A stretch of 64,000 nt of DNA from Motilimonas sp. E26. GTDB lineage: Bacteria > Pseudomonadota > Gammaproteobacteria > Enterobacterales > CBDFNC01. Location: positions 27,113 through 91,112 of the forward strand of contig NZ_JAIBHJ010000017.1 in NCBI RefSeq assembly GCF_021278025.1, written 5' to 3'. A program made the position numbers and the translations under genes. The notes beneath the pieces are model-generated. The model was not told where the DNA came from. It searched no databases and saw only the letters and a program-made list of their open reading frames with translations. Positions 29,957-41,635 of the stretch are shown piece after piece (the first letter of the stretch is position 1; every line of letters begins with the position of its first letter).

Positions 29957-31492
29957 TTAAGCGAGCGGACGCATATGAGGGAACAAGAGTACGTCTTTAA
30001 TCGATGGGCTGTCAGTGAAAATCATCACTAAGCGATCGATACCAATACCTTGCCCTGCTGTTGGTGGTAAACCAAACTCAAGTGCAGTGATGTAGTCTTC
30101 ATCAAAGTGCATTGCTTCATCATCACCGGCATCTTTTTCTTCTACTTGTTTACGGAAACGCTCCGCTTGATCTTGTGCATCGTTAAGCTCTGAGAAACCG
30201 TTCGCGAGTTCACGACCACCGATGAAGAACTCAAAACGGTCAGTAATAAATTCATTTTCATCGTTACGACGCGCTAATGGCGATACTTCCCACGGATATT
30301 CAGTAATAAAAGTAGGTTGGATCAGTAAGTGCTCAGCGGTTTCTTCAAAAATTTCACACAATACGCGGCCTGGGCCCCATACATCAGCACTTTCAGGGAA
30401 CTTCACGCCGACTTGCTTGGCGTACGCTTTGAGTTGCTCAAAGTTACCTTGTGGGTCACGGATAACCGCTTCATCAAAGTCAGGGTTATGCTGAATAACC
30501 GCGTCAATCATCGAAATACGTGCAAATGGCTGACCAAAGTCGTAGAACACTTCTTCAATCACATTGCCTTCAGCGTCTTTTTTGGTGTTACGGATCGAAG
30601 TTGTACCTAAGATGTCTTGTGACAAGGTACGCAACATATCTTCCGTTAAGTTCATCAGATCTTTGTAATCTGCGTATGCTTGGTAGAATTCGATCATAGT
30701 GAATTCTGGGTTATGGCGCACACTCAAACCTTCGTTACGAAAGTTTCGGTTGATTTCAAATACACGCTCAAAGCCACCCACCACTAAACGTTTTAGGTAT
30801 AACTCAGGGGCAATACGTAAAAACATGTCGATGCTTAGGGCGTTATGATGTGTCACAAATGGACGCGCACTCGCGCCACCAGGGATCACTTGTAGCATCG
30901 GCGTTTCAACTTCCATGAAATCACGGTCGCTTAAGTAACGACGAATACCTTCAACGACTTTAGAGCGGATTTTAAAAGTATCGCGCGTTTCTTGGCTCAT
31001 CATTAAATCGATGTAACGCTGACGGTACTTGGTTTCTTGATCGGCTAGGCCGTGAAATTTCTCCGGCAATGGGCGCAGTGATTTAGTCAGTAATTCATAC
31101 TCACCCATGTTCACATATAAATCGCCTTTACCCGATTTATGCAGCTGACCTTTTACGCCGATAATGTCACCCACGTCTAATAAGCCATACTTTTCTTTCA
31201 GATCTGCTTGTACTTTCTTATCTGCATAAGCTTGAATTCGCCCTTTCATATCTTGTAACACAAGGAAAGGACCACGCTTAGCCATAATACGACCTGCAAT
31301 GGCAACGATAATACCCGCGCCTTCTAGCTCTTCTTTGCTCTTTTCACCGTATTCAGCTTGTAAGTCTTGGGTGTAATGCTCACGGTCAAAGGTATTCGGG
31401 TGGCCATTGGCAGGGCAGTTCACACGAATTTGGTCAAGTTTGCCGCGACGTTCGGCGATCAGTTTGTTTTCGTCTTGTACTTGTTCAGTCAT
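29957..31492 (-). CDS. lysS: Lysyl-tRNA synthetase (class II) LysS
   Basis: 511 residues. N-terminal OB-fold anticodon-binding domain (about 60-160) and class II catalytic domain with motif 1 near M-E-V-E-T-P-M-L, motif 2 [15 protein letters not shown] and motif 3 G-I-G-I-D-R-L-V-M. It follows prfB by 21 bp, the conserved prfB-lysS pairing of gammaproteobacteria. Confidence 0.98.
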   Translation of the reverse strand: MTEQVQDENKLIAERRGKLDQIRVNCPANGHPNTFDREHYTQDLQAEYGEKSKEELEGAGIIVAIAGRIMAKRGPFLVLQDMKGRIQAYADKKVQADLKEKYGLLDVGDIIGVKGQLHKSGKGDLYVNMGEYELLTKSLRPLPEKFHGLADQETKYRQRYIDLMMSQETRDTFKIRSKVVEGIRRYLSDRDFMEVETPMLQVIPGGASARPFVTHHNALSIDMFLRIAPELYLKRLVVGGFERVFEINRNFRNEGLSVRHNPEFTMIEFYQAYADYKDLMNLTEDMLRTLSQDILGTTSIRNTKKDAEGNVIEEVFYDFGQPFARISMIDAVIQHNPDFDEAVIRDPQGNFEQLKAYAKQVGVKFPESADVWGPGRVLCEIFEETAEHLLIQPTFITEYPWEVSPLARRNDENEFITDRFEFFIGGRELANGFSELNDAQDQAERFRKQVEEKDAGDDEAMHFDEDYITALEFGLPPTAGQGIGIDRLVMIFTDSPSIKDVLLFPHMRPLA

Positions 31493-31513
31493 GATGTCAT
31501 TCTCAAAAAGTGA

Positions 31514-32612
31514 TTAAAGGCCAGATTTCAAACTAGCTTCTATAAATTTGTCTAAGTCACCGTCTAATACTGCTTGAGTATTACGGTTTTCGATACCAGT
31601 GCGTAAGTCTTTAATACGCGAGTCATCTAATACATAAGAGCGAATTTGGCTGCCCCAACCGATATCAGACTTGTTATCTTCATTGGCTTGTTTTTCTGAG
31701 TTTTGCTTTTGTAGCTCATGCTCATACAACTTAGCTTTAAGTTGCTTCATCGCCTGATCTTTGTTCTTGTGCTGAGAACGATCATTTTGACACTGCACCA
31801 CAATATTGGTTGGCACGTGAGTAATACGCACCGCCGATTCTGTGGTGTTTACGTGCTGACCACCCGCACCTGAAGCACGATAAACATCGATACGTAGGTC
31901 TGACGGGTTGATATCCACGGCAATATTGTCATCTATTTCAGGGTAAATAAATGCCGACGCAAACGAAGTATGGCGGCGACCACCTGAGTCAAACGGCGAT
32001 TTACGCACTAAGCGATGCACACCGGTTTCGGTACGTAGCCAACCATAGGCGTATTCACCTTCAAAACGAATAGTGGCACTCTTGATACCTGCGACATCGC
32101 CATCTGATACTTCAATCAGCTCGGTTTTAAAACCATGAGCCTCGCCCCAACGCAAATACATACGCAATAACATACTGGCCCAATCTTGGGCTTCTGTGCC
32201 ACCCGAGCCAGCTTGTAAATCCAAGTAACAATCACTGCTATCATGAGGGCCAGAGAACATACGACGAAATTCAAGCACTTCTAACTTCGCTTCTAAGTCA
32301 GCTAGCTCTATCTGTGCTTCGTTAAAGGTATCTTCATCTTCCGCTTCAACCGCTAGCTCAACTAAGCCTGCCACATCTTCTAGGCCTGACTCCATCACAT
32401 CGATAGTTTCCACCACAGCTTCAAGAGCACTGCGCTCTTTGCCCAGTGCTTGAGCACGCTCTGGCTCATTCCACACTTCAGGTGATTCTAGCTCACGGGA
32501 GACTTCTTCAAGGCGTTCTTTCTTGGCCTCGTAGTCAAAGGTACCCCCTAAGAAGCTCAGTCCGCTCAGACAGCTCCTTAATTAAATTGTTTACTGGATT
32601 TACTTCGAACAT
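31514..32612 (-). CDS. prfB: Peptide chain release factor 2 (RF2), programmed +1 frameshift
   Basis: Terminates translation at UGA and UAA. The gene is read in two frames: ATG at 32612 gives 25 codons ending CTT, then an in-frame TGA (32537-32535); slipping +1 to GAC continues to the stop at 31514, total 365 residues, the normal RF2 length. The slippery site AGG-GGG-TAC-CTT-TGA-C with its internal Shine-Dalgarno is intact, so RF2 autoregulates its own level. G-G-Q motif and S-P-F recognition tripeptide are present. An uninterrupted-frame caller would start it falsely at about 32476. Confidence 0.97.
32535..32552 (-). promoter_or_regulatory. RF2 programmed frameshift site
   Basis: AGGGGG, three-base spacer, then CTT-TGA-C on the minus strand. 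The AGGGGG pairs with the 16S rRNA anti-Shine-Dalgarno; the P-site CTT tRNA slips to TTT when RF2 is scarce. Identical in layout to the E. coli element. Confidence 0.95.
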
Positions 32613-32865
32613 GTCGTTACTCGAATTGGATTATAAAATAGGCGCGAAATTTTACCTGAAACGCGCGCCAATAGACAGTGGCAAGAAGCAAATTAGGCTT
32701 AATCGCAAGGATCTTTTTCCTCATCAAGTCGTATATACCCTAAGTAGAAAAATGAGATAGAAAAAATGAAATACAAACCCTATCGACTCGGTCTACTCAT
32801 TTAAGCGCCGCCATTTTATATTGACGACAGCGCATTAACGCTTATTGATTAAGGCACTCTATATT

Positions 32866-33861
32866 ATGACAAAAAAAATTCTCAGCTCAGATATTACTCC
32901 CGAGTCGCTTTACCTAAACCGACGTAATATCATTAAAGCTTCAGGCTTAATTGCGGGAAGTGCAGCCGTCAGCCCAGTCGCACACGCTGGTATTTTTGGC
33001 TTATTTGCAGATGAAGTGGTGGTCCCAGAGCAAGCGGTTTACCAGCCCAAACCACTAACTATTGCCAAGAAAGTGGCGAATAATTTAACCGAAGTGCTGA
33101 CACCAGAGAGCAAAGTAACCAGTCATAACAACTTCTATGAGTTTGGCACGAACAAAACCGACCCAATCGAAAATTCAAAAGCATTTAACCCTGAGCCTTG
33201 GTCCATCACGATTGATGGTGAAGTGGAGAAACCTCGAACCTTTTCAATGGATGACATATTGAAAAACCATCCAATTGAAGAGCGCATCTACCGCTTACGC
33301 TGCGTTGAAGCTTGGTCGATGGTGATCCCATGGCTGGGCTTTTCTTTGGCTGACTTAATCAAAAAAGTCAATCCAACCTCCAAAGCCAAATATGTTGCAT
33401 TTCAAACCTTGTACGACCCTAAACAAATGCCAGGCCAAGCCTCTCGCCTCGGTGGTGGCATACCCTTCCCTTATGTTGAAGGTTTAACCATCGCCGAGGC
33501 AATGCACCCACTCTCGCTATTATCAGTTGGCCTGTACGGTAAAACCTTGCCAGCGCAAAACGGCGCGCCAATCCGTTTAGTTGTGCCCTGGAAATATGGC
33601 TTTAAAAGCATTAAAAGTATTGTAAAAATCACACTTACCGAGAAAGAGCCTCCTACGACTTGGCAGGCATTAGCACCCAACGAATATGGCTTCTTTGCCA
33701 ATGTTAATCCACAAGTTGATCACCCAAGATGGAGCCAAGCCACCGAGCGCCGCATCGCTGATGGCTTTCGCGCTGAACGTATTGATACCTTAATGTTCAA
33801 TGGCTATGGTGACGAAGTGGCATCTTTGTATAAAGGCATGGATTTAAGGAAATTTTATTAA
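32866..33861 (+). CDS. msrP: Protein-methionine-sulfoxide reductase catalytic subunit MsrP
   Basis: A periplasmic molybdopterin enzyme (formerly YedY) that repairs oxidised methionines in envelope proteins. 331 residues: twin-arginine export signal with N-R-R-N at 18-21 and a hydrophobic stretch to A-H-A near 41; the Mo-ligating C146 in R-L-R-C-V-E-A-W. The ATG at 32866 is chosen over an upstream TTG frame start. Its stop overlaps the msrQ start (TAATG). Confidence 0.95.
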   Translation: MTKKILSSDITPESLYLNRRNIIKASGLIAGSAAVSPVAHAGIFGLFADEVVVPEQAVYQPKPLTIAKKVANNLTEVLTPESKVTSHNNFYEFGTNKTDPIENSKAFNPEPWSITIDGEVEKPRTFSMDDILKNHPIEERIYRLRCVEAWSMVIPWLGFSLADLIKKVNPTSKAKYVAFQTLYDPKQMPGQASRLGGGIPFPYVEGLTIAEAMHPLSLLSVGLYGKTLPAQNGAPIRLVVPWKYGFKSIKSIVKITLTEKEPPTTWQALAPNEYGFFANVNPQVDHPRWSQATERRIADGFRAERIDTLMFNGYGDEVASLYKGMDLRKFY

Positions 33862-34487
33862 TGGTTAAAGCTTGGGCTGCTAAACATATCACCGCCATTA
33901 AGGTAATGCTGCACGGGGGGGCGTTATTGCCTTTATGCTGGCTAGCGTGGCAAACTTTTAGTCAGCAGCTCGGGGGCGACCCAGTGCAGTACCTTACTCA
34001 CTTTACAGGGAAAGGGGCATTAAACTTATTGTTTGTTACTTTACTGATCAGCCCCGCTGCCAAGTGGATAAAGTGGAGATTTTTACTGCAAACCCGGCGA
34101 CTATTAGGACTTTGGGTGTTAGCCTATGCCCTCATTCATGTGGCTATATTTTGGTTGCTTGATTTAGCGGGTCGCATTGATCTTTTCGTTGAAGAAGTGA
34201 TCAAGCGCCCTTACATCACTTTGGGCTTAGTTGCCCTGCTATTGCTGATGGCTCTGGGTGTAACCTCAGCCAATCGCATTCGACGCAAAATGGGCAGAAA
34301 CTGGCAAAAACTGCACAACTGGGTTTACCTTGTAGCGCTGTTAGTGCCCATCCATTATTACTGGTCTGTAAAGTCTGCAGTCCTTGAGCCTAGTATTTAC
34401 ATTCTTATCGCGGCATTCTTATTACTACTACGGCGACACAAGTTAATGTCACACTTGCCATCCAAGGTAAAAGCTAAAGTGGCGTAG
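33861..34487 (+). CDS. msrQ: Heme-binding membrane subunit MsrQ
   Basis: 208 residues, six membrane helices, ferric-reductase-like fold (formerly YedZ). Conserved His residues in transmembrane positions (L-I-H-V, K-L-H-N-W-V-Y, P-I-H-Y-Y) would ligate heme b. It delivers quinol electrons to MsrP. Translationally coupled to msrP by TAATG. Convergent with the MCP gene, 11 bp apart. Confidence 0.95.
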   Translation: MVKAWAAKHITAIKVMLHGGALLPLCWLAWQTFSQQLGGDPVQYLTHFTGKGALNLLFVTLLISPAAKWIKWRFLLQTRRLLGLWVLAYALIHVAIFWLLDLAGRIDLFVEEVIKRPYITLGLVALLLLMALGVTSANRIRRKMGRNWQKLHNWVYLVALLVPIHYYWSVKSAVLEPSIYILIAAFLLLLRRHKLMSHLPSKVKAKVA

Positions 34488-34498
34488 ATAAAAGTTAC

Positions 34499-36049
34499 TC
34501 AGTTAAACGTGTGGGCTAACGCACTCAACTTATCTGCACTTTTATTAAGTGATTCAATATCTTGGCTAACCACGTTCGATAAACGCACACTTTCATTAGC
34601 GCCATCATTGAGGTTATTGATATTGCGATTAATCTCCTCAATTGTCGCGCTTTGTTCTTCACTGGCGGCTGAAATTTGAATCGCCAAATCCGATAATACA
34701 GCCATTTGCTCACTAATATCATTAATCATAAGCTTACTTTGCTCAGTACTCTTAAGGGTTAATTGCGCTTCTTGTGCGCCCTCTGTCATCGTTTCCACCC
34801 AGAGTTGCAACATTTTTTGCATACCCGCTATTGACGTACCAATCTGCTCTGTCACTTTATGGGTGCGCATACTTAAACTGCGCACTTCATCTGCGACCAC
34901 GGCAAAACCACGACCATGCTCACCTGCTCTTGCCGCTTCAATAGAAGCATTTAGGGCCAGTAAATTAGTTTGATCTGCCACCCACAAAATCTCTCCCATA
35001 AAACCACTAATTTTGTCCGCTTCTGCGGCTAATTTAGGCGCTGAGTCGGCTGAATTTTGCATCTGTTTGGCCAAGTTCGTCACAGTACGAAATGTTTCAT
35101 CTACTTGTACTAATGAACGCTTACAATTGTCATTAACCACGTTAATCCGCTCTGCACTGCTTACGGTGGTATGCGCAATTTCCGCTGTTGCCGTCGACAT
35201 TTGATTAATCGCAGCGGCCACTTGTTGCAGTTCAAATGATTGTTTTTCAATCGACGCTTGGCTCTGCTCTGCGGTGATTTGTAACGAGGTAGCAACCTCT
35301 TTGACATTATTGGCCGAATCATTGCTGCGACCTAAAATGGTGCGTATTTTTGCTTGATATAGACCAATCGAAAAGTCCACTACCGATACGGGACCATAGC
35401 CGGAGTAAACGTGGCGCGAGACACTATCGCAGCTTTGCTTTAATTTAGCGATATAATGTGGCACATCAAATAATTCAGGCTTTAACAATCCCGTAAGCAA
35501 AGCCAATAAAACCCCATTCGCTAGGGTTAACGTTAAACCTGACAAAAATAACGGCGCTAGCAATAATAACAACACCGGGATGGCAACAAGCGCCCATTTT
35601 ATATGATTATGCTCGCTTAAACGCCAAGGTAATGATTTGCCGACAGTTAAGCGTTTATATAATAACTGCGCTTGTTGTTTTAGTTTACCCGTGGGTAACA
35701 CGCGTACCGATTGATACCCCACCACCTTACCTTGCTCCACCATAGGCGTAACATAGGCATCCACCCAATAATAACGTCCATCTTTACAACGATTTTTTAC
35801 CATGCCACGCCAGTGCTTACCGGCTTTTAAGTTACCCCATAAGTCTGCAAAGGCAGCAGATGGCATATCAGGGTGACGCACAATATTGTGATTTTTATTA
35901 TTCAACTCTTCTAAGGTATAACCCGCCACTTGGCAAAAAATCGGATTGGCATAATTAATAACCCCGCGTAAGTCCGTAGTTGATACTAATTGCTCTTGAG
36001 CTGAGTAACTCACTTCTTGTGGATCATAGCTGGTGGAATTCGTTGTCAT
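34499..36049 (-). CDS. PAS-domain methyl-accepting chemotaxis protein (Aer-like)
   Basis: 516 residues. An N-terminal PAS domain (about 20-115) with [10 protein letters not shown] and H-P-D-M-P as in Aer redox/aerotaxis sensors; a hydrophobic hairpin (about 165-195) that anchors it in the inner membrane; and a C-terminal MCP signalling domain with the conserved tip [10 protein letters not shown] and V-V-A-D-E-V-R. No periplasmic domain and no C-terminal CheR-tethering pentapeptide. Probably senses redox state through a PAS-bound flavin (inference). Confidence 0.92.
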   Translation of the reverse strand: MTTNSTSYDPQEVSYSAQEQLVSTTDLRGVINYANPIFCQVAGYTLEELNNKNHNIVRHPDMPSAAFADLWGNLKAGKHWRGMVKNRCKDGRYYWVDAYVTPMVEQGKVVGYQSVRVLPTGKLKQQAQLLYKRLTVGKSLPWRLSEHNHIKWALVAIPVLLLLLAPLFLSGLTLTLANGVLLALLTGLLKPELFDVPHYIAKLKQSCDSVSRHVYSGYGPVSVVDFSIGLYQAKIRTILGRSNDSANNVKEVATSLQITAEQSQASIEKQSFELQQVAAAINQMSTATAEIAHTTVSSAERINVVNDNCKRSLVQVDETFRTVTNLAKQMQNSADSAPKLAAEADKISGFMGEILWVADQTNLLALNASIEAARAGEHGRGFAVVADEVRSLSMRTHKVTEQIGTSIAGMQKMLQLWVETMTEGAQEAQLTLKSTEQSKLMINDISEQMAVLSDLAIQISAASEEQSATIEEINRNINNLNDGANESVRLSNVVSQDIESLNKSADKLSALAHTFN

Positions 36050-36257
36050 AATTAACCTTGTAAAAAGTATGTTTAATCCCTGTTAAGCATAGCGATAAAA
36101 TCAACTAATTGACTATAAAGCTGAAACAGAGAAACATGACAGAATAATAAACCAATAACAACGAAAGATTAGAGTTAATTTAACCACAAAAACAACAAAT
36201 AAAAGCAAAAAAACACTGAGAGATAAAAGCATGAAAAAACAAAAAACAAAAAACAAA

Positions 36258-36281
36258 AAAGCCCAGTCGAAACTGGGCTTT
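36258..36281 (-). terminator. Terminator of the RND efflux operon
   Basis: 10-bp stem AAAGCCCAGT/ACTGGGCTTT with a CGAA tetraloop and long A runs to its left, read as U's leftward, 30 bp after the pump gene stop. Confidence 0.9.
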
Positions 36282-36310
36282 GGCTAGATAATCAATTTAT
36301 CCGATAACAA

Positions 36311-39300
36311 TTAGTCTACTTTGGCTTTACGCTCTCGCTTACTAAATATTTTCTCTACTATGACAAAGAACAGCGGCACAAAGAAAATACCTAAGAAAGT
36401 TGAACTTAACATGCCACCCAATACCGCCGTACCAATCGCATTTTGGCTACCTGAGCCCACACCCGTACTAATAGCAAGGGGCACCACACCTAAACCAAAT
36501 GCTAGTGACGTCATAAGAATAGGACGCAAACGAACGCGCACAGCGTGCAATGTTGCATCCATTAAATCGGCCCCCTTCTCATAGAATTCTTTGGCAAACT
36601 CGACAATCAAAATGGCGTTCTTAGTTGCTAAGCCAACGGTTGTTAGTAGGCCTACTTGGAAGAACACGTCGTTAGGTAAGTCACGACCGTTCATCGCTAA
36701 TAGCGCACCAATGATCCCCAACGGCACCACTAACACAACTGAGAATGGCACCGACCAGCTTTCATATAAGGCAGCCAATACCAAGAACACTACCAAGATA
36801 GACAAGGCATATAAGAATGGCGCTTGGTTACCCGATAACCGCTCTTCATAGGATAAACCATTCCATTCTATACCAAAGCCCGGTGGTAACTGTTTCGCCA
36901 TGTCTTCTAAGATAACCATGGCATCACCCGTACTGTAACCGGGCGCAGTGCCACCTTGAATATTCATCGCGGGTAAGCCATTAAAGCGCTCTAGTCGCGG
37001 CGAGCCAAAATCCCAATGACCCGTAGCAAACGCAGAAAAAGGCACCATTTCATTGTTGGCATTTTTAACATACCAAGAATCAAGATCTTCAGGTTGCATA
37101 CGATAACCTGCTTCACCTTGCATATAGACCTTCTTCACTCGACCGCGATCGATAAAGTCATTCACATAAGCGCCACCCCAAGCGGTACCGAGTACACTGT
37201 TCACATCATTAATATTAATGCCTAGTGCCCGCAGTTTGGCGTGATCAATATCAATCTGATACATAGGTGCATCTTCTTGACCATTGGGCCTTACGCCGAC
37301 CAAATTAGGATTTTGCATTGCCATGCCCAATAGCTGATTTCGCGCAGCAAGCAAAGCATCATGCCCTAGGCCATTTTTATCTTGCAGATATAAGTCAAAG
37401 CCGTTAGCTGTGCCTAGCTCAATCACCGCGGGCGGTACAAAAGCAAAAACAAAGGCTTCTTGGATTTGAGAAAAGCTCGCCATGGCTCGCCCAGCCACTG
37501 ATTTAACATCCAGTCCCGGCGCTTCACGCTCAGACCAATCTTTTAAATTAACAAATGAAAGACCCATGTTTTGACCGCTACCAGCAAAACTAAAGCCAGC
37601 AACACTAAACACAGACTGAACACTAGCCGCTTCATCTTCAAGGAAAACCTTGTCAATTTTACGCAACACCTCAATGGTGCTTTCTTGCGTTGAATTGGTC
37701 GGCAAAATAACTTGCGTAAAGAGTACCCCTTGGTCTTCATCTGGTAAAAAGGCCGTTGGCATGCGCAAGAATATCCAAGCAACTAAGCCCACTAAAGCAA
37801 GGTAAATAAGCATTACCCGAATTGACCGTTTTAAAATGCCGGCAACGGTTGACTGATAACCTGATGTCATTTTGTCAAAGCTGCGGTTAAACCAACCAAA
37901 AAAGCCAGTTTGAATATGGCCATGACCTTTTGGAATAGGCTTAAGCATAGTGGCACATAACGCTGGCGTTAATACCATGGCGACAAATACCGATAGCGCC
38001 ATCGCAGAGACGATTGTGATAGAGAACTGGCGATAAATAACACCCGTTGAGCCACTCATAAAGGCCATAGGTACAAATACCGCAGACAAGGTTAAACCGA
38101 TACCAACCAGCGCACCGGTGATTTGATCCATTGATTTACGTGTTGCCTCTAGAGGGCTTAAGCCATCTTCTTGCATCACACGTTCAACGTTTTCCACTAC
38201 CACGATAGCATCATCTACCAGCAAGCCGATGGCAAGCACCATGGCGAACATGGTTAAGGTGTTAATAGAGAACCCTGTCGCCGATAAAATCGCGAAGGTT
38301 CCCAATAAAACCACAGGAACAGCAATGGTGGGGATCAAGGTGGCACGGAAATTCTGCAAGAATAGGTACATGATAATAAATACCAGTACTATCGCTTCCA
38401 ACAGCGTTTTCACCACCCCTTCAATAGATTTTTCAACAAATGGCGTGGTGTCATAAGGATACATCACCTCTAAACCTTGCGGAAAGAAAGCTTGCATTTC
38501 AGCCAGTCTCTCTTTTACCGCATCAGCTGTATCTAGGGCATTAGCGCCAGTCGCCAGTTTAACCGCTAAACCAGCCGCTGGTTTACCATTATAATAAGAC
38601 TCAACCGCATAGCTTTCAGCACCCAGCTCTACTCGAGCAACATCGGCCAAGTAAACTTTAGCGCCAGATACATCGGCTTTGATGATAATTTTTTCAAACT
38701 GCTCAACCGTCTGCAAGCGGCTCTGCGCTGACACCGTCGCGTTAAGCTCTTGACCCGGTAGAGAAGGAGAGCCACCAAGTTGCCCCGCAGAAACTTGTGC
38801 ATTCTGCTCACGAATCGACGCCATGATATCCTGACTGGTCAGGTTATATTGAGTCAACCTAAGAGGGTCGAGCCAAATACGCATCGCATATTGAGCACCG
38901 AATAGTTGTAACTCACCAACCCCTTCAGCACGGCTTAATGGGTCTTGAATGTTTGATGCAACATAGTCTGCTACGTCATTTTTATTCATCGAACCATCTG
39001 AAGATACAAACGCCGCCACCATTAAAAACCCTGAGCTAGATTTACTAACCTTAACCCCTTGGCTTTGAACTTCTTGCGGCAGTAAAGGCATAGCAAGAGA
39101 GAGTTTGTTCTGCACTTGTACCTGCGCAATATCAGCATCTGCTTCAGCATTGAATGTCAGAGTAATTTGTGCATTACCAAAACTATCACTGGTCGAAGAA
39201 ATATAACGCAAGTTATCAAGACCGGTCATGCGCTGCTCAATAACCTGAGTCACCGTATCTTCCATGGTCTTAGCTGATGCACCTGGATAAAAGGCATTAA

Positions 39301-39433
39301 CGACGATACTGGTTGGCGCAATACTGGGGTATTGCGACACGGGTAAACCTTTGATAGCCAAAATACCGGCCACCATGATAAGAATCGAGATCACCCATGC
39401 AAAAATAGGGCGATCGATAAAAAATCGAGCCAT
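36311..39433 (-). CDS. RND multidrug efflux permease, HAE-1 (AcrB/MexB) type
   Basis: 1040 residues, full length for the family: 12 membrane helices and two large periplasmic loops. The TM4 proton-relay Asp pair is present in [13 protein letters not shown]-terminal F-I-D-R-P-I-F-A-W and G-L-P-V-S-Q-Y-P are AcrB hallmarks. Proton-driven export of drugs, bile-like compounds and dyes with the adaptor encoded 10 bp upstream. No outer-membrane TolC-type gene is in the operon, so a separate TolC must be used. Confidence 0.97.
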   Translation of the reverse strand: MARFFIDRPIFAWVISILIMVAGILAIKGLPVSQYPSIAPTSIVVNAFYPGASAKTMEDTVTQVIEQRMTGLDNLRYISSTSDSFGNAQITLTFNAEADADIAQVQVQNKLSLAMPLLPQEVQSQGVKVSKSSSGFLMVAAFVSSDGSMNKNDVADYVASNIQDPLSRAEGVGELQLFGAQYAMRIWLDPLRLTQYNLTSQDIMASIREQNAQVSAGQLGGSPSLPGQELNATVSAQSRLQTVEQFEKIIIKADVSGAKVYLADVARVELGAESYAVESYYNGKPAAGLAVKLATGANALDTADAVKERLAEMQAFFPQGLEVMYPYDTTPFVEKSIEGVVKTLLEAIVLVFIIMYLFLQNFRATLIPTIAVPVVLLGTFAILSATGFSINTLTMFAMVLAIGLLVDDAIVVVENVERVMQEDGLSPLEATRKSMDQITGALVGIGLTLSAVFVPMAFMSGSTGVIYRQFSITIVSAMALSVFVAMVLTPALCATMLKPIPKGHGHIQTGFFGWFNRSFDKMTSGYQSTVAGILKRSIRVMLIYLALVGLVAWIFLRMPTAFLPDEDQGVLFTQVILPTNSTQESTIEVLRKIDKVFLEDEAASVQSVFSVAGFSFAGSGQNMGLSFVNLKDWSEREAPGLDVKSVAGRAMASFSQIQEAFVFAFVPPAVIELGTANGFDLYLQDKNGLGHDALLAARNQLLGMAMQNPNLVGVRPNGQEDAPMYQIDIDHAKLRALGININDVNSVLGTAWGGAYVNDFIDRGRVKKVYMQGEAGYRMQPEDLDSWYVKNANNEMVPFSAFATGHWDFGSPRLERFNGLPAMNIQGGTAPGYSTGDAMVILEDMAKQLPPGFGIEWNGLSYEERLSGNQAPFLYALSILVVFLVLAALYESWSVPFSVVLVVPLGIIGALLAMNGRDLPNDVFFQVGLLTTVGLATKNAILIVEFAKEFYEKGADLMDATLHAVRVRLRPILMTSLAFGLGVVPLAISTGVGSGSQNAIGTAVLGGMLSSTFLGIFFVPLFFVIVEKIFSKRERKAKVD

Positions 39434-39443
39434 TAAAAAAACC

Positions 39444-40592
39444 TTACTGTTGGGCTAAAGAATCAGTTAGTGGTTTGGGAGTAACCACTGCTCCGGGGCG
39501 GATTTTCTGTAAGCCTTCCACGATTAATACATCGCCGGCAGCAAGACCAGAAGTAATGCGCCATTCGTTATTAATAGCTTCTGCGGTAGTGACTACACGA
39601 GACTCAACCTTATTTTCAGCACCTACCACCATAGCAACCGCTTGACCTTTTGTATTACGCGTAATCGCCTTTTGCGGCACAAGGATCGCCATCGGATCGC
39701 TACCTGCATTTAATATCGCGCGAACGTACATGCCGGGTAATAAAATGCCATCAGGATTTGGGAACTCTGCACGTAAAGTTACCGACCCAGTATTTTCATC
39801 CACACTCACTTCAGAGAACTGCAAAGTACCTTCTTGGTTGTAGGTACTGCCGTCTTCTAACACCAATCTAACATTCGCGTTTTCTGATGCTTGTAGCTGA
39901 CCTTGTTTTAACTTAGCTTTTAATCGTAATAGCTGCGCACTTGATTGCACTATGTCTACATTGATGGGATCAAGTTGTTGGATAGTGGCTAATGTTTGAG
40001 TTTGATTTGCTGTAACCAAGGCCCCAGCCGTCACATTTGATTTACCAATACGACCCGAAATAGGTGCTTTTACCTTAGTGTATTCAAGGTTTATTTTGGC
40101 CGTATTAATCGCCGCTTCCGCCACAGTTACATCTGCTAGCGCTTCTTTATAAGCCGCCTTTGCTTCATCAAAGTCTTGCTCACTGATCGAGCTTTTCTTT
40201 ACCAATGCTTGATAACGCGCTGCTTTCGCTTTCGCTGACTCTAGCTTAGCATTAGCACGGGTTAAATCTGCGTTGGCACTCACTAATGCTGCTTTGTATG
40301 TCGCCGAATCAATTTGATAAAGGGAGTCACCAGCATCCACACTTGAACCTTCAACAAAACCGCGCTCTATAATGATACCTGTTACCTGAGGCCTCACTTC
40401 GGCAACCAAGTGGGCTTTACTGCGGCCTGGCAGTTCAATGCTAATGTTCTGCTCAATGGTTTTTACCTCAACAACCCCCACTTCTGCCGGCGGACGCTCT
40501 TTTGGCGAGCCTTGTTGTGCACTACCTTTATCACACGCTGTAATGAAAAGTGCTAAACCTACCAGTGAGGCAACTTTCGCTATTTGCCGCAT
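39444..40592 (-). CDS. RND efflux periplasmic adaptor lipoprotein (AcrA/MexA type)
   Basis: 382 residues. A lipoprotein signal with lipobox I-T-A-C (C20), a split lipoyl domain (V-R-P-Q-V-T-G-I-I and [10 protein letters not shown]), a central coiled-coil hairpin (about 85-160) and beta-barrel domains. It links the inner-membrane pump to TolC. The ATG at 40592 has AGGAG five bases upstream; a longer frame from 40637 would bury the lipobox. Confidence 0.95.
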   Translation of the reverse strand: MRQIAKVASLVGLALFITACDKGSAQQGSPKERPPAEVGVVEVKTIEQNISIELPGRSKAHLVAEVRPQVTGIIIERGFVEGSSVDAGDSLYQIDSATYKAALVSANADLTRANAKLESAKAKAARYQALVKKSSISEQDFDEAKAAYKEALADVTVAEAAINTAKINLEYTKVKAPISGRIGKSNVTAGALVTANQTQTLATIQQLDPINVDIVQSSAQLLRLKAKLKQGQLQASENANVRLVLEDGSTYNQEGTLQFSEVSVDENTGSVTLRAEFPNPDGILLPGMYVRAILNAGSDPMAILVPQKAITRNTKGQAVAMVVGAENKVESRVVTTAEAINNEWRITSGLAAGDVLIVEGLQKIRPGAVVTPKPLTDSLAQQ

Positions 40593-40689
40593 ATATACTC
40601 CTACCCAAACCGAAGAACCAAAAAATGGAAACAACAACTATAAAAATCGAGGACAAATTATAGGGTTCCCAATTTTGAATAGCCACAGT

Positions 40690-40704
40690 TTAATAGCCTA
40701 TTAA
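40690..40704. promoter_or_regulatory. Palindrome upstream of the efflux operon, candidate operator
   Basis: TTAATAG-C-CTATTAA, a 7-bp perfect inverted repeat around one base, about 98 bp before the adaptor start. It is a plausible operator, but no regulator gene is adjacent. Confidence 0.35.
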
Positions 40705-40841
40705 TAAGTAAAAAATCAGAAACATCAACTAGCAATATTAACAAGAGACATAATCAGGACGACCTTATTAATACACAGAAATGAATGTAACATTAAGCAC
40801 CAAGTGGTGGCATTAAAGTACATATTAGGGGATAAAAAAAA

Positions 40842-40869
40842 TACCCCTTTTGAATTACAAGAGGGGTAC
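40842..40869 (-). terminator. Terminator of the 211-residue membrane-protein gene
   Basis: Stem TACCCC-TTT with AAGAGGGGTA (one wobble pair), seven A's to its left read as U's leftward, 45 bp after the stop. Confidence 0.7.
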
Positions 40870-40912
40870 GTCAATTAGCTCTCAATGGTTCAAAAGTTTT
40901 ACTTAACCCATC

Positions 40913-41548
40913 CTAGTCGCGATAAACATGTTCAATTGCTCCCGCCTCTTTTAGCGGTAACAGTTTACTGATTTCAAGGGAAACAAGTTCTTGCTCATAA
41001 AAGCTATCTTGGTCGGCATTGTCTTTGTTAATTTCTTTACGAACGGCGGATTTTTTACTGTAAGCATTCTCACTCATCCAGCCGCTAACCTGCTCGCCAT
41101 TCACTTCTGTCACTTTAAATACACCGTATTTATATTTATCGTCAGTGTTTTGATAGAAATGAGAGAAATCCACTAAGTACTTATCATTCACGGCAGGAGC
41201 TGATAAAAATACAAGGTCATCTTTCTCAGTTTGTTGATTGTTATAGTCCGCCCAAATAAAAACAGCCGGTAAAATAATCCCCCAATACTGTACAGGAATA
41301 AAAAACAGGCTGTGTGAAGGGGCTTTAGCGACCACATTACCAGCTTCATCAAGCACTACCTTACGTTTTTTAACGTTAATGTAGTAACCAAACAAGCCGA
41401 TAAATGCCCCCGTCATCAATAATGTAATAACCGTAGATAGATATGTTGATGAGCCGCCTGTAATTGCATTTACAGTAAACCCGCTAATAAAGAAACCCAC
41501 TACCGCAACAACGATAGTTAACCACCCCCAGCCTCGCCAAATAATCAT
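40913..41548 (-). CDS. Membrane protein of unknown function
   Basis: 211 residues with an N-terminal hydrophobic hairpin (two helices, about 8-55), a third hydrophobic segment near 80-100 (L-F-F-I-P-V-Q-Y-W-G-I-I-L-P), and a charged soluble C-terminal half with many Lys, Asp and Tyr. I do not recognise a family. The ATG at 41548 has TAGGAA eight bases upstream, better than the frame start at 41608. It lies downstream of the sensor-kinase gene that closes the next operon. Confidence 0.65.
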   Translation of the reverse strand: MIIWRGWGWLTIVVAVVGFFISGFTVNAITGGSSTYLSTVITLLMTGAFIGLFGYYINVKKRKVVLDEAGNVVAKAPSHSLFFIPVQYWGIILPAVFIWADYNNQQTEKDDLVFLSAPAVNDKYLVDFSHFYQNTDDKYKYGVFKVTEVNGEQVSGWMSENAYSKKSAVRKEINKDNADQDSFYEQELVSLEISKLLPLKEAGAIEHVYRD

Positions 41549-41635
41549 GTTGTAATTTCCTAGCAAATTAATTAGGCGACCAGTGTAAGCATTTTTAGGT
41601 AGGTGCAAAGAGCAGAAATCACATTTTATTGATTT

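Larger units (their letters stand above)
40593..40912. other. Intergenic region upstream of efflux operon
   Basis: 320 AT-rich bases. They contain the efflux promoter region, the palindrome at 40690-40704 and, at 40842-40869, the terminator of the upstream membrane-protein gene. No coding frame with a ribosome site was seen. Confidence 0.5.
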
